From positions 653,868 through 717,867 of the forward strand of contig NZ_VLLA01000001.1 in the NCBI RefSeq assembly GCF_007830635.1: 64,000 bases of DNA, read 5' to 3'. The position numbers and the translations under genes were made by a program. The DNA comes from Bradyrhizobium huanghuaihaiense. GTDB taxonomy: Bacteria > Pseudomonadota > Alphaproteobacteria > Rhizobiales > Xanthobacteraceae. The notes under the pieces are model-generated. The model did no database searches. It saw only the letters and a list, made by a program, of their open reading frames with translations, and had not been told where the DNA came from. This document shows, one piece after another, positions 29,546-40,724 of the stretch; position 1 is the first letter of the stretch; each line of letters starts with the position of its first letter.

Positions 29546-29917
29546 ATGAGCCTGATGCCGGAGGATGCCGATCCGAGCGGGCAGCGCGCGGCGGCGCGTC
29601 CCGCCGCTACGAACGCGCAACCGAACCGGGTGACCTTCAACCGGCTCGAGCTGCATCGTATTCTCAATCTCTATGGCCGCATGGTTGCCGACGGCGAGTG
29701 GCGCGACTACGCCATCGACTTCCTCAGGGATCGCGCGGTGTTCTCGGTCTATCGCCGCGCCTCGGAAGTGCCGATCTATCGTATCGAGAAGGATCCGCGC
29801 CTCGCACGCAAGCAGGGCATGTACAGCGTGATCTCGGCGACGGGCCTGATCCTGCGCCGCGGCCACGAGCTCGACCGCGTGTTGCTGGTGATCGATCGCA
29901 AGCTGGCGGTGGTATAG
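29546..29917 (+). CDS. DUF2794 domain-containing protein
   Basis: A 123-residue cytoplasmic protein of the alphaproteobacterial DUF2794 family: FNRLELHRILNLYGRMVADGEWRDYAI near the middle, then YRIEKDPRLARKQGMYSVIS and LILRRGHELDRVL. The function is unknown. ATG 29546 is preferred to the in-frame ATG at 29519 because GAGGAGG lies 8 bp before it. The gene may be divergent from the candidate small RNA, and a repeat follows. Confidence 0.85.
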   Translation: MSLMPEDADPSGQRAAARPAATNAQPNRVTFNRLELHRILNLYGRMVADGEWRDYAIDFLRDRAVFSVYRRASEVPIYRIEKDPRLARKQGMYSVISATGLILRRGHELDRVLLVIDRKLAVV

Positions 29918-29930
29918 CCACACGGACAGT

Positions 29931-30025
29931 GCCGTAGGGTGGGCAAAGGCGCAAAGCGCCGTGCCCACGTCCTTTTTCCATCGCCGCAGATGGTGGGCAC
30001 GCTCCGCTTTGCCCACCTTACGGCA
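29931..30025. repeat. Palindromic intergenic repeat, family I
   Basis: GCCGTAGGGTGGGCAAAGGCGCAAAGCG at the left is mirrored by CGCTCCGCTTTGCCCACCTTACGGC at the right, with GTGCCCACG and GTGGGCAC inside. It directly follows the DUF2794 stop. Confidence 0.85.
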
Positions 30026-30047
30026 CCGGTGATTTGGCGAGACCTCG

Positions 30048-30124
30048 TAGCCCGGATGAGCGAAGCGACATCCGGGTCTTTGCTTGCCGTGTTCCCGGGT
30101 ATCGCTGCGCTCACCCGGGCTACG
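30048..30124. repeat. Palindromic intergenic repeat, family C copy 2
   Basis: GTAGCCCGGATGAGCGAAGCG is mirrored by CGCTGCGCTCACCCGGGCTAC. It lies between repeat I and the 3' end of the acetyltransferase gene. Confidence 0.85.
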
Positions 30125-30132
30125 GGACTGCC

Positions 30133-30663
30133 CTACTTTGTTGGCACGCTCCGCGCGCCCTCGCCGAGGTCGCGCTGCATCATCACCGTATCGAGCCAGC
30201 GGCCGAATTTCAGCCCGACATTGGGATGCGTGCCGATCATCTTGAAGCCGCCCCTGGTGTGCACGCCGATCGAGCCGGCATTGGCGGAATCGCCGATCAC
30301 CGCGATCATCTGGCGGAAGCCGCGCGCCTCGCATTCGGTGATCAGCCGCTCCAGCAGCTTTGAGCCGACGCCGCGGCGGTGGAAGGAGGGATCGAGATAG
30401 ATCGAGTTCTCCACCGTGAAGCGGTAGGCCGGCCGCGGCCGGTAGGCGCCGGCATAGGCGTATCCGGCCACGCGCCCGTCGAGGATCGCGACGAAATAGG
30501 GATAGCCGCCGTCGACCAGCGCGCGATAGCGGCGCGTCATCTCGGCAAGGTCGGGCGGTTCCAGCTCGAACGTCGCCGTGCCCTCGCGGACGGCCTGCTG
30601 GTAGATGGCGGTGATGGCGGGAAGGTCGGCCTCGATGGTGGGCCTGATTTCAGGTGCGGACAT
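30133..30663 (-). CDS. GNAT acetyltransferase, phosphinothricin-acetyltransferase-like
   Basis: A 176-residue GNAT enzyme. The start IRPTIEADLPAITAIYQQAV, the segment VAGYAYAGAYRPRPAYRFTVENSIYL (about 65-90, typical of the Pat/MddA group), the acetyl-CoA loop RRGVGSKLL near 97-105 and GFKMIGTHPNVGLKFGRW near the end support this branch. Members N-acetylate phosphinothricin, methionine sulfoximine or related amino acids; the true substrate is not readable. It stands alone between repeats. Confidence 0.88.
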   Translation of the reverse strand: MSAPEIRPTIEADLPAITAIYQQAVREGTATFELEPPDLAEMTRRYRALVDGGYPYFVAILDGRVAGYAYAGAYRPRPAYRFTVENSIYLDPSFHRRGVGSKLLERLITECEARGFRQMIAVIGDSANAGSIGVHTRGGFKMIGTHPNVGLKFGRWLDTVMMQRDLGEGARSVPTK

Positions 30664-30720
30664 GGGGGAAGATTAGAGCCTTCCGGAGACTGCTGGAAGA
30701 GGCTGTTCCGCCTCCACACC

Positions 30721-30811
30721 CGTCATTGCGAGCGCAGCGAAGCAATCCAGAAATGCATCCGTGGAGGGACCTCTGGATTGCTTCGTCGCAAGGGCTCCTC
30801 GCGCAATGACG
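30721..30811. repeat. Palindromic intergenic repeat, family B copy 2
   Basis: CGTCATTGCGAGCGCAGCGAAGCAATCCAGA is mirrored by TCTGGATTGCTTCGTCGCAAGG...GCGCAATGACG. Repeat C3 begins 16 bp later, so the two families lie side by side, as they also do at 54252-54431. Confidence 0.88.
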
Positions 30812-30827
30812 AGGAGAGACCGCCCTG

Positions 30828-30915
30828 GTAGCCCGGATGGAGCGCAGCGCAATCCGGGGCCGCCGCATCCGCGGACCCGACGTTCCCGGATTGCGCTGCG
30901 CTCCATCCGGGCTAC
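30828..30915. repeat. Palindromic intergenic repeat, family C copy 3
   Basis: GTAGCCCGGATGGAGCGCAGCGCAATCC is mirrored by GGATTGCGCTGCGCTCCATCCGGGCTAC, the most perfect copy of the family in the window. Confidence 0.9.
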
Positions 30916-30930
30916 GGGACGCACCCGCCC

Positions 30931-30963
30931 CAAACAAAAACCCCGGCCTCTCGGCCGGGGTTC
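30931..30963 (-). terminator. Intrinsic terminator of the Bax inhibitor-1 family gene
   Basis: AACCCCGGCC-GAGA-GGCCGGGG followed on the minus strand by TTTTTGTTTGG, 25 bp past the stop of the upstream minus-strand gene. Confidence 0.88.
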
Positions 30964-30987
30964 ATGTCCGTTCTCTCGTCTCAGAGC

Positions 30988-31779
30988 TTAGTCGCGCTGG
31001 CCGAGGAGCTGTAGGAGCAGCGTGAACAGGTTGATGAAGTTCAGGTACAGCGACAGCGCGCCGGTGATGGCCGCACGCTCTGCGATGTCACCGCCGGCCG
31101 AGGCGTAGCCGTAGATGTAGTCGTTCTTCAGCCGCTGCGTATCCCAGGCGGTGAGGCCCGCGAACACCAGCACGCCGACCACCGACACGATGAACTGCAG
31201 CATCGAGCTCGCCAGGAACAGGTTCACCAGGCTCGCGATGATGATGCCGATCAGGCCCATGAACAGGAACGAGCCCATGCCGGTCAGGTCACGCTTGGTG
31301 GTGTAGCCGTAGAGGCTGAGCGCACCGAAGGTCGCCGCGGTGATGAAGAACACCCGCACGATCGAGGTGTGGGTGAACACCAGGAAGATCGACGACAGCG
31401 AGATGCCCATCAGCGCCGAGAACACCCAGAACAGGATCTGGGCGGTCGAGGGGGCGAGGCGGTTGATGCCCGCCGAGATCACGAACACCATCGCAAGCGG
31501 CGCGAGCATGAACAGCCACTTCAGGGGGCTGACGAACATCGCGTAGCCGAACGGCGTCAGGAACAGCTTGCCAACGCGGACGGCGTCCGCCGTCGGGACG
31601 TCGGTCACGGCGGCCATGTAGACGCCGAGCGCGGCAAGGCCCGTGATGGCGAGGCCAATGCTCATGTAATTGTAGATGCGCAGCATATAAGCGCGCAGGC
31701 CGGCATCGACCGTCGCGGCGTCGACACGCCCGGCGGCCCTGCCGAAAGGAGAAGCGTAGTTACGGTCTAGGTCCGACAT
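30988..31779 (-). CDS. Bax inhibitor-1/YccA family membrane protein
   Basis: A 263-residue inner-membrane protein with seven hydrophobic helices after a cytoplasmic N-terminus (MSDLDRNYASPFGRAAG). The family segments ASAGGDIAERAAITGALSLYLNFINLF near the C-terminus and YGYTTKRDLTGMGSFLFMGLIGI match Bax inhibitor-1/YccA. Relatives act as calcium-leak channels or modulate the FtsH protease. ATG 31779 is preferred over an upstream in-frame start because it matches the family's N-terminus. A strong terminator follows. Confidence 0.93.
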   Translation of the reverse strand: MSDLDRNYASPFGRAAGRVDAATVDAGLRAYMLRIYNYMSIGLAITGLAALGVYMAAVTDVPTADAVRVGKLFLTPFGYAMFVSPLKWLFMLAPLAMVFVISAGINRLAPSTAQILFWVFSALMGISLSSIFLVFTHTSIVRVFFITAATFGALSLYGYTTKRDLTGMGSFLFMGLIGIIIASLVNLFLASSMLQFIVSVVGVLVFAGLTAWDTQRLKNDYIYGYASAGGDIAERAAITGALSLYLNFINLFTLLLQLLGQRD

Positions 31780-32048
31780 GGTCGAATTCCCGTTGGTTGG
31801 CCGGTCCGGCATGAGGGTCGCCATGCCTCCGGTTCGTCAAACTCTATCTCGGATACCGCTGCCTGCCGACTAAATTTTGGCTAACAATCGGGGCTCCGAA
31901 CCCATTCGATATGTGGGAAACTAACACATTCGCCGCAACCGTCCACGCGCGGCTGAATGTCGCCCTTGGCTGCAATCCAGACGGGCGGCCGTGGTTAATC
32001 GCAGGAATCGTGCGATTTTGCTACCGCACGGCTGCCCGCTACCATTTG

Positions 32049-34619
32049 TCACAAATTCCGCAACACCGTGGCGGGCTTTTTGTTCAACGCCAGCAGCGTG
32101 CCGGCGAGCCCGAGCCCGACCGTGACGATCAGGGCGGCCGCCACCACGCCCGCCGCGCTGCCGGCCTGCCAGACGAAGCTGAGCGTCATCAACCGCGTCA
32201 CGATCATCCAGGCCGCGATACTGCCGGCGATCACGCCGAACACGGCGGTGGCGAGCCCGATCAGGAGGTATTCGAGCGCATAGGCGCCGAGCAGCCGCAG
32301 GCGCGTCGCGCCCAGGGTCTTCAGGATTACCGCATCGTAGACACGGTGACGGTGGCCGGCGGCGAGCGCCCCGCCCAGCACCAGGATCGCCGAGATCAGG
32401 GTCACGGCGCTGGCGCCGCGGATCGCCAGCGCCAGATTGGTCACGACCGAGCCGACCGTCTCCATCACCTCGCGCACGCGCACGCTCGTCACCATGGGGT
32501 AGGCGTCGGCCACCTGCTTGATGATCTTGCCGTCGCCGGCGGCATCGCCGCCCGTCTCCGTCAGCGTCGCGATATGGGTGTGGGGCGCGCCCTTGAAGGC
32601 GTTGGGCGAGAACACCAGCACGAAATTGATGCCCATCCCCTGCCAGTCGATGTTGCGCAGATTGCTGATCTTCGCAGGGATGTCGCGGCCGAGCACGTTG
32701 ACCACGACCTCGTCGCCGAGCTTGAGGCCGAGCCCGTCGGCGATCTTCTTCTCCATCGAGACCAGCGGCGGGCCGGAATAGTCCGCGCTCCACCACTCGC
32801 CCTCGACCACCTTGGAGCCCTTCGGCAGCTCGGCGGTGTAGGTCAGGCCGCGGTCGCTCTGCAGCACCCATTCGGAATCGGTGGTGGGCTTGAGCTCTTC
32901 GGCGCGCACGCCGCGCGCGGCGACGATGCGCCCGCGCAGCATCGGCACGTCCTCGACCTTCGCGCCCGGCGCGATCTGGCGCAGATAGAAGTCGAACTGC
33001 TCGGCCTGCGTGCTCGGGATGTCGATGAAGAAGAACGACGGAGCGCGGTCGGGCAGCGCCGCGAGGAACTGCCGGCGCAGATTGCCGTCGATCTGGGTGA
33101 TGGTGACGAGCACGGCGAGCCCGAGACCCAGCGACAGCACGACCGAGGGCGTCAGCGCGCCGGGACGATGGATGTTGGCGACCGCCAGCCGCAGCATCGG
33201 CAGCCGCGACCGCGGCAGCCGCCGCGCGATTGTCATCAGCAGAGCGGCGATGCCGCGCAGCAGGGCGAACACGACGACGGAGGAGGCCACGAACACCGCG
33301 GCGATGCGCTTGTCGAACGAGAGCCCGATCACGACCGCGACGAGCAGGGCGATCACGACCCCCATGAATACGAGATAGCCGAGGCGCGGCCGGTGCCATT
33401 CGGAGCTGATGGTGTCGCGGAACAGCGCCGCCACCGGCACGTCATGCACGCGCCCGAGCGGCCACAGGCCGAAGGCGAGCGCGGTCAAAAGGCCATAGAC
33501 GAAGGACAGCGCGAGCTCGTCGGCATGCACGGCCGGCACCACCGGCAGCGGCAGCAGTTTTCCGAACAGCCCGACGATGGCGAAGGGCATGGCGGCGCCG
33601 AGCGCGAGGCCAATCACCGAGCCGATCGCGGCGAGCAGGAGAACCTGCGCCAGATAAATCCCGAACACATCGCGGCCCGTGGCGCCGACCGCCTTGAAGG
33701 CCGCGATCACCTCAAGCTTGCGGTCGATATGACTCTTGACGGCGTTGGCGACGCCGACGCCGCCGACCAGCAGCGCGGCGAGGCCGACCAGCGTCAGGAA
33801 CTGGGTGAAGCGGCTGATGTTGCGCTCCAGCTGCGGCGAGGCGTTGGAGCGGCTGCGGATCTCCCAGCCGGCCTGTGGCGCCGCGCTGCGCGCGTCCGCG
33901 ATGAAGGCCTCAGTGGCGCGCTCGTTGTTGGCGGTGTCGGGCAGCTTCACCCGGTAGACCCAGCGCACCAGGCTGCCGGGCTGGATCAGTCCGGTGGCAC
34001 GCAGGCCGGCCTCGCTGATCAAAAAGCGCGGGCCGAAGCCGATGCCGCCGGCGAGCTTGTCGGGCTCGGCCTCGACGGTCGAGCGGATCTGGAAGGTCGC
34101 AGATCCAATGGTGACGCGGTCGCCGGTCTTGAGCGAAAGCCGTGCCAGCAGCGTCGGATCGGCGGCGGCGCCGTATGCGCCGTCACGCATCGCGAGCAGG
34201 TCGGACATCGGCAGTGGCGGCGCCAGCGTCAGTTGTCCCAGCATCGGGTAGGTGTCGTCGACCGCCTTCATCTCGACCAGCGCGAGCTTGCCGTCGGCCG
34301 AGCGCGCCATGCCGCGCAGCGTCGCGGCGGTCGAGACGGTGCCGCGCGAGCGCAGGAAGGCGACTTCCTCCGGCTTGGCCTCGCGCTGGAACAGCACGAA
34401 CGACACGTCGCCGCCGAGCAGCGTGCGGCCCTCGCGGGCGAGGCCGTCGGACAGGCTCGCCGAGACCGAGCCGACGCCGGCGATAGCCATCACGCCGAGC
34501 GCGATGCAGGCGATGAAGACGTAGAAGCCGCGCAGGCCGCCGCGCAATTCGCGCAGCGCGTAGCGCAGCGACAGTGCGACGGCGTTCGGCTTCGCGAACG
34601 GTTCGGCAGCAGCGCTCAT
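32049..34619 (-). CDS. FtsX-like ABC transporter permease (YbbP type)
   Basis: An 856-residue inner-membrane permease with one helix near the N-terminus (FYVFIACIALGVMAIAGVGSV), a long periplasmic domain, a block of helices containing FLTLVGLAALLVGGVGVAN (about 270-290), a second periplasmic domain and a C-terminal FtsX block. This double layout is that of YbbP, partner of the YbbA ATPase. Family systems act on the envelope and some move lipids; the cargo is unknown. It overlaps its ATPase gene by 4 bp. Confidence 0.9.
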   Translation of the reverse strand: MSAAAEPFAKPNAVALSLRYALRELRGGLRGFYVFIACIALGVMAIAGVGSVSASLSDGLAREGRTLLGGDVSFVLFQREAKPEEVAFLRSRGTVSTAATLRGMARSADGKLALVEMKAVDDTYPMLGQLTLAPPLPMSDLLAMRDGAYGAAADPTLLARLSLKTGDRVTIGSATFQIRSTVEAEPDKLAGGIGFGPRFLISEAGLRATGLIQPGSLVRWVYRVKLPDTANNERATEAFIADARSAAPQAGWEIRSRSNASPQLERNISRFTQFLTLVGLAALLVGGVGVANAVKSHIDRKLEVIAAFKAVGATGRDVFGIYLAQVLLLAAIGSVIGLALGAAMPFAIVGLFGKLLPLPVVPAVHADELALSFVYGLLTALAFGLWPLGRVHDVPVAALFRDTISSEWHRPRLGYLVFMGVVIALLVAVVIGLSFDKRIAAVFVASSVVVFALLRGIAALLMTIARRLPRSRLPMLRLAVANIHRPGALTPSVVLSLGLGLAVLVTITQIDGNLRRQFLAALPDRAPSFFFIDIPSTQAEQFDFYLRQIAPGAKVEDVPMLRGRIVAARGVRAEELKPTTDSEWVLQSDRGLTYTAELPKGSKVVEGEWWSADYSGPPLVSMEKKIADGLGLKLGDEVVVNVLGRDIPAKISNLRNIDWQGMGINFVLVFSPNAFKGAPHTHIATLTETGGDAAGDGKIIKQVADAYPMVTSVRVREVMETVGSVVTNLALAIRGASAVTLISAILVLGGALAAGHRHRVYDAVILKTLGATRLRLLGAYALEYLLIGLATAVFGVIAGSIAAWMIVTRLMTLSFVWQAGSAAGVVAAALIVTVGLGLAGTLLALNKKPATVLRNL

Positions 34620-35350
34620 GCGGGCGCAGACTGCGTGTCGATGCGCCCGGAGCGCAGACGGATGACGCGATCGCAGCGATGCGCCAGCGAGGAATCGTGC
34701 GTCACCAGCACCAAGGTCATGCCGCGCTCGGCATGCTTGGTGAAGAGCAGGTCGACGATCTGCTTTCCAGTGGCCTCATCCAGATTGCCGGTCGGCTCGT
34801 CCGCGACGAGGATGGCGGGATCGGGCGCCAGCGCACGGGCGAGCGCGACGCGCTGCTGCTCGCCGCCGGAGAGCTGCGTCGGATAGTGATGCAGGCGATC
34901 GCCGAGGCCGACCGATTGCAGCTCCTCTGCCGCGCGCTTGGCAGCGTCGGGATTGCCGGCGAGCTCGAGCGGCACGGCGACGTTCTCCAGAGCCGTCATG
35001 GTCGGGATCAGATGGAAGGACTGGAAGACGATACCGACCTGGCGGCCGCGGAAGCGGGCCAGCGCGTCCTCGTCGAGGGCATTGAAAGGCGTGCCATTGA
35101 CCACCACCTCTCCGCTATCAGGACGCTCCAGCCCCGCCATCACCATCAGCAGCGTGGATTTGCCCGAGCCTGACGGGCCGATCAGGCCGATCGTCTCGCC
35201 CGGGGCGACGCGCAGGCTGATATCCTTGAGGATGTGAACGCGTGCCGCGCCCGTGCCCAATGAGAGATTGACGTTGGAGATGGCGATGGTGTCCATCGCG
35301 GTCGTGGCGAGCGAAGAGGAATAGGTGTCCATGGTCCGGTCATATGGCAA
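34616..35350 (-). CDS. ABC transporter ATP-binding protein (YbbA type)
   Basis: A 244-residue ATPase of the MacB/LolD/YbbA branch. Walker A is GLIGPSGSGKSTLL, the signature is LSGGEQQRVALARALA and Walker B is ILVADEPTGNLD. It is upstream of and overlaps the YbbP-type permease (ATGA), so the pair forms one transporter. ATG at 35332 is a possible start. The divergent gene is a GDSL esterase, the same neighbourhood as E. coli ybbA-tesA. Confidence 0.93.
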   Translation of the reverse strand: MPYDRTMDTYSSSLATTAMDTIAISNVNLSLGTGAARVHILKDISLRVAPGETIGLIGPSGSGKSTLLMVMAGLERPDSGEVVVNGTPFNALDEDALARFRGRQVGIVFQSFHLIPTMTALENVAVPLELAGNPDAAKRAAEELQSVGLGDRLHHYPTQLSGGEQQRVALARALAPDPAILVADEPTGNLDEATGKQIVDLLFTKHAERGMTLVLVTHDSSLAHRCDRVIRLRSGRIDTQSAPA

Positions 35351-35387
35351 CTCCGATAGCGCGGTCGAGAGGCGTTACGGATTGTTC

Positions 35388-36023
35388 ATGCACATAGCCG
35401 TGTTGGTGCTCGCCTTGATGACAATTGCGAACCCGGCTTGGGCGGACGCGACAAAGCCGGTCAAGCTTGTCGTTCTCGGCGATTCCTTGAGCGCGGGTCT
35501 TGGCCTCCCGGCCCAGGAGGCGTTCCCCCAAAAACTCCAAAAAGCCTTGCAGGCCAAAGGCATAGCGGTCGACATGACCAATGCCGGGGTGTCCGGCGAT
35601 ACCACCTCCGGCGGCCGCGACCGGCTCGACTGGTCGGTCCCCGACGGAACCGACGGCGTCATCGTCGAGCTCGGCGCCAACGACGCGCTGCGCGGCATCG
35701 ATCCCGCCCTGACGCGCACGGCGCTGACCGACATCGTGCAGCGGCTCAAGGCGCGCAAGATTCCAGTGATGCTCTGCGGCATGCTGGCGCCGCCGAATTA
35801 CGGCGCCGACTACGCGGCGCGCTTCAATTCGATTTATCCGGATCTGGCCAAGCAATTCGGCGTGCCGCTCTATCCGTTCTTCCTCGAGGGCGTTGCGGCC
35901 GACGCCAAGCTCAACCAGGCCGACGGCATCCATCCGACCGCGGCCGGCGTCGACATCATCGTCGGCAACATCATGCCCACGGTGGAGGCATTCATTGGCA
36001 CGATAACCGAGCAACGGCGTTGA
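35388..36023 (+). CDS. Periplasmic GDSL esterase/lysophospholipase (TesA-like arylesterase)
   Basis: A 211-residue SGNH hydrolase. After a signal peptide (MHIAVLVLALMTIANPAWA), the GDSL block is VVLGDSLSAGLGLP, the Gly/Asn blocks are ITNAGVSGDTTSGG-type and VELGANDALRGI, and the catalytic Asp/His block is DGIHPTAAG. ATG 35388 is chosen to give a proper signal peptide; an upstream GTG (35325) would overlap the divergent ATPase gene. The divergent pairing with the YbbAP-type transporter mirrors E. coli tesA. Confidence 0.9.
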   Translation: MHIAVLVLALMTIANPAWADATKPVKLVVLGDSLSAGLGLPAQEAFPQKLQKALQAKGIAVDMTNAGVSGDTTSGGRDRLDWSVPDGTDGVIVELGANDALRGIDPALTRTALTDIVQRLKARKIPVMLCGMLAPPNYGADYAARFNSIYPDLAKQFGVPLYPFFLEGVAADAKLNQADGIHPTAAGVDIIVGNIMPTVEAFIGTITEQRR

Positions 36024-36195
36024 AAAGCAGGCAACGCTAACCCTAATTCCCAGGGTTTTCACGGGGTGGGCCGCGCGATGCTTCGCAGAGTCACACAACT
36101 GCGATAGGAATCAGGGTACCGGTGATTCGTCGCCGGCTCTAATTTGGATATGGTTCTGCTTCAGGGCTGTACCCAAGCATCGGGAGTGCTGAACG

Positions 36196-36732
36196 ATGCC
36201 GCGTTTGTTCACTGGTCTGGAAATTCCGGCCGAAATCGGCCAGTCGCTTTCCAACTTGAGGGGCGGCCTTCCCGGCGCCCGGTGGATCGATCCCGAAAAT
36301 TATCACGTCACTCTGCGCTTCATCGGCGATATCGACGGCCTCTACGCCAACGAGATCGCCTCGATGCTGTTTCGCGTCGACCGCAAGCCGTTCGAGGTGA
36401 AGGTGCAGGGGCTGACCAGCTTCGGCGGCCGCAAGCCGCGCGCGGTGGTCGCCACCATCGCGCCGAGCAAGCCGCTGATGGAATTGCAAGCCGAGCTCGA
36501 ACGCATGATGCAGCGGATCGGTCTTGATCCCGAGGGGCGCAAGTTCATCCCGCACGTGACGCTCGCCCGGCTGCACGACGCCTCCGACCGCGACGTCGCC
36601 GACTATCTGTCGCTGCGCGGCTACTTCCCGAGCAAGGCGTTCATGGCCGAACGCTTCGTGCTGTTCTCCTCGCGCGCATCGACGGGCGGCGGCCCCTATG
36701 TCGTCGAGGACGCCTACGAGCTGTGTGAGTAG
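36196..36732 (+). CDS. thpR: RNA 2',3'-cyclic phosphodiesterase ThpR
   Basis: A 178-residue 2H phosphoesterase. The two catalytic motifs are HVTLRFIGDID near residues 36-46 and HVTLARLHD near 119-127, giving the paired HxTx signature. The start MPRLFTGLEIP is typical. Enzymes of this family open 2',3'-cyclic phosphate RNA ends to 2'-phosphates, and the group is also named ligT. The gene is cytoplasmic and monocistronic; repeat A3 follows directly. Confidence 0.95.
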   Translation: MPRLFTGLEIPAEIGQSLSNLRGGLPGARWIDPENYHVTLRFIGDIDGLYANEIASMLFRVDRKPFEVKVQGLTSFGGRKPRAVVATIAPSKPLMELQAELERMMQRIGLDPEGRKFIPHVTLARLHDASDRDVADYLSLRGYFPSKAFMAERFVLFSSRASTGGGPYVVEDAYELCE

Positions 36733-36741
36733 CTCCGCTCT

Positions 36742-36845
36742 CGTGCCCCGGCCGTAGGGCCGGGGCTCAGCGTTCCGCGATGAACGAAATAGTGGGTCCC
36801 GGCTCTGCGCAGCAGCGTTACACGCTGCAGCGCGTCCGGGACACG
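36742..36845. repeat. Palindromic intergenic repeat, family A copy 3
   Basis: CGTGCCCCGGCCGTAGGGCCGGGG at the left and GCAGCGCGTCCGGGACACG at the right. The left end has diverged from copy 1 but keeps its own short hairpin. Confidence 0.8.
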
Positions 36846-36911
36846 GAACGCATAGCGCCCCGCACCAATTCACGGCTTGCAATTTCCGCCCATCTCTGGC
36901 CGTAAGGGGCC

Positions 36912-38096
36912 ATGCTCTCCACCCAAAATTCCTCATTTCGTGAGGCATACCAGGCCGAGATCGCGTCCGGCGCGATCGAGCCGGATGCCGCGCAGGCCGA
37001 GGTCGCCGAGGCCTATGCGGCGCTCGACCAGCGCCTCGCGGCTTACAAGCCCGCGCGCAAGCAGGGCCTGCTCAGCCGCTTGTTCAGCAGCGACAAGGAC
37101 GAAGCGCCGCGCGGGCTCTACATCCATGGCGAGGTCGGCCGCGGCAAGACCATGCTGATGGATCTGTTCTTCCAGCACTCCTCGGTCGAGCACAAGCGCC
37201 GCGCGCATTTCCACGAATTCATGGCGGATGTGCACGAGCGCATCTACGACTATCGCCAGGGCATCGCGCGCGGCGAGATCGCCGACGGCGACGTCATCGT
37301 GCTGACGGCGACGGCGATCTTCGAGGAGAGCTGGCTGCTCTGCTTCGACGAATTCCACGTCACCGACATTGCGGATGCGATGATCCTGGGACGCCTGTTC
37401 GCAAAGCTGTTCGAGCTCGGCACCGTCGTGGTCGCGACCTCCAACGTCGCGCCCGACGATCTCTACAAGGGCGGTCTCAACCGCTCGCTGTTCCTGCCCT
37501 TCATCAAGCAGATCACCGACCACATGGACGTCGCGCGGCTCGATGCGCGCACCGACTTCCGGCTGGAGAAGCTGCAGGGCGTGCCGATGTGGCTGACGCC
37601 GGCCGATGGAGATGCGGATGCCGCGCTCGACCGCGCCTGGTCGAAAATGTCGGGCGGCGCCAAATGCAGGTCGCGCGACATCTCGATCAAGGGCCGCATC
37701 CTGCACGTGCCGTGCTCGGCCCATGGCGTGGCGCGGTTCTCCTTCGCCGATCTCTGCGAGAAGCCGCTCGGTGCCTCCGACTATCTCAGGCTGGCGCACG
37801 ACTATCACACCATCCTGGTCGACCATATTCCAGTGATGGACTTCTCCCAGCGCAACGCCGCCAAGCGCTTCATCACGCTGATCGACACGCTCTATGACAA
37901 TGCCGTGAAGCTGATGGCCTCGGCCGACGCCAACCCGATCTCGCTCTACCTCGCCACCGAGGGCAATGAGGCCATGGAGTTCAAGCGGACCGCGTCGCGC
38001 CTGATCGAAATGAGCTCGGAATCCTATCTGGCGCTGCCTCACGGCCGCAAGGATTCCACCGCCAGCGGCTCCACCAAGGGCCTGGTGGAGACTTAA
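36912..38096 (+). CDS. zapE: Cell division protein ZapE (AFG1-like ATPase)
   Basis: A 394-residue AAA-type ATPase. Walker A is HGEVGRGKTMLMDLF near residues 71-85 and Walker B is LLCFDEFHVTDIAD near 143-156. ZapE/AFG1 proteins affect FtsZ-ring dynamics and the quality control of membrane complexes. It has no signal peptide and is cytoplasmic, and precedes mdh by 248 bp that hold repeat E1. Confidence 0.95.
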   Translation: MLSTQNSSFREAYQAEIASGAIEPDAAQAEVAEAYAALDQRLAAYKPARKQGLLSRLFSSDKDEAPRGLYIHGEVGRGKTMLMDLFFQHSSVEHKRRAHFHEFMADVHERIYDYRQGIARGEIADGDVIVLTATAIFEESWLLCFDEFHVTDIADAMILGRLFAKLFELGTVVVATSNVAPDDLYKGGLNRSLFLPFIKQITDHMDVARLDARTDFRLEKLQGVPMWLTPADGDADAALDRAWSKMSGGAKCRSRDISIKGRILHVPCSAHGVARFSFADLCEKPLGASDYLRLAHDYHTILVDHIPVMDFSQRNAAKRFITLIDTLYDNAVKLMASADANPISLYLATEGNEAMEFKRTASRLIEMSSESYLALPHGRKDSTASGSTKGLVET

Positions 38097-38122
38097 GTCC
38101 TATTCCCGTCGAAGGTACCGCT

Positions 38123-38222
38123 GTCATTCCGGGGCGCGACGAAAGTCGCGAGCCCGGAATCCATAACCACGATCGGGAGTATGGATTCCGGGCTCGTCGC
38201 TTCGCGACGCCCCGGAATGACC
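38123..38222. repeat. Palindromic intergenic repeat, family E copy 1
   Basis: GTCATTCCGGGGCGCGACGAAAGTCGCGAGCCCGGAATCC is mirrored by GGATTCCGGGCTCGTCGCTTCGCGACGCCCCGGAATGAC. A related, rearranged copy is at 63368-63520. Confidence 0.9.
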
Positions 38223-38275
38223 GAGCTGCGCTTGTATACGCGCCAAGCCCGACAAATGGGCATCCACCGACTTGA

Positions 38276-39313
<1,038 letters not shown>

Positions 39314-39328
39314 GGCACCAACAATACC

Positions 39329-39363
39329 CCGCCGAAGATCGAAAACCGGTCTTCGGCGGTTTC
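39329..39363 (+). terminator. Hairpin terminator after mdh
   Basis: CCGCCGAAGA and TCTTCGGCGG form a 10-bp stem and are followed by TTTCAC. It implies that mdh has at least partly separate transcription from the downstream suc genes. Confidence 0.75.
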
Positions 39364-39523
39364 ACTTCCGGACCCCTGCTTGACCGGGGCGGGTTCCGGT
39401 CCAAGCCGTCCAGATTTCGATGTCAAAGAATCCGGGTTGCAGTTCCTGTGGTATATGGTATGCCAGCCACAAGACTGAGGTGGGCCCAAGAGGTCACCGC
39501 CCGCGGGTTCAGGGAGCGACCAT

Positions 39524-40720
<1,197 letters not shown>

Positions 40721-40724
40721 CGCC

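Noticed and set aside
29242..29667. A 141-codon minus-strand frame overlapping the DUF2794 gene
   Set aside because: It is Ser/Arg-rich shadow sequence overlapping a conserved gene and has no convincing start.
31911..34886. A 991-codon plus-strand open frame opposite the ABC permease
   Set aside because: It is an antisense shadow caused by high GC content: its translation is Arg/His/Gln-rich low-complexity sequence with no family match, while the minus strand encodes a clear FtsX-type permease.
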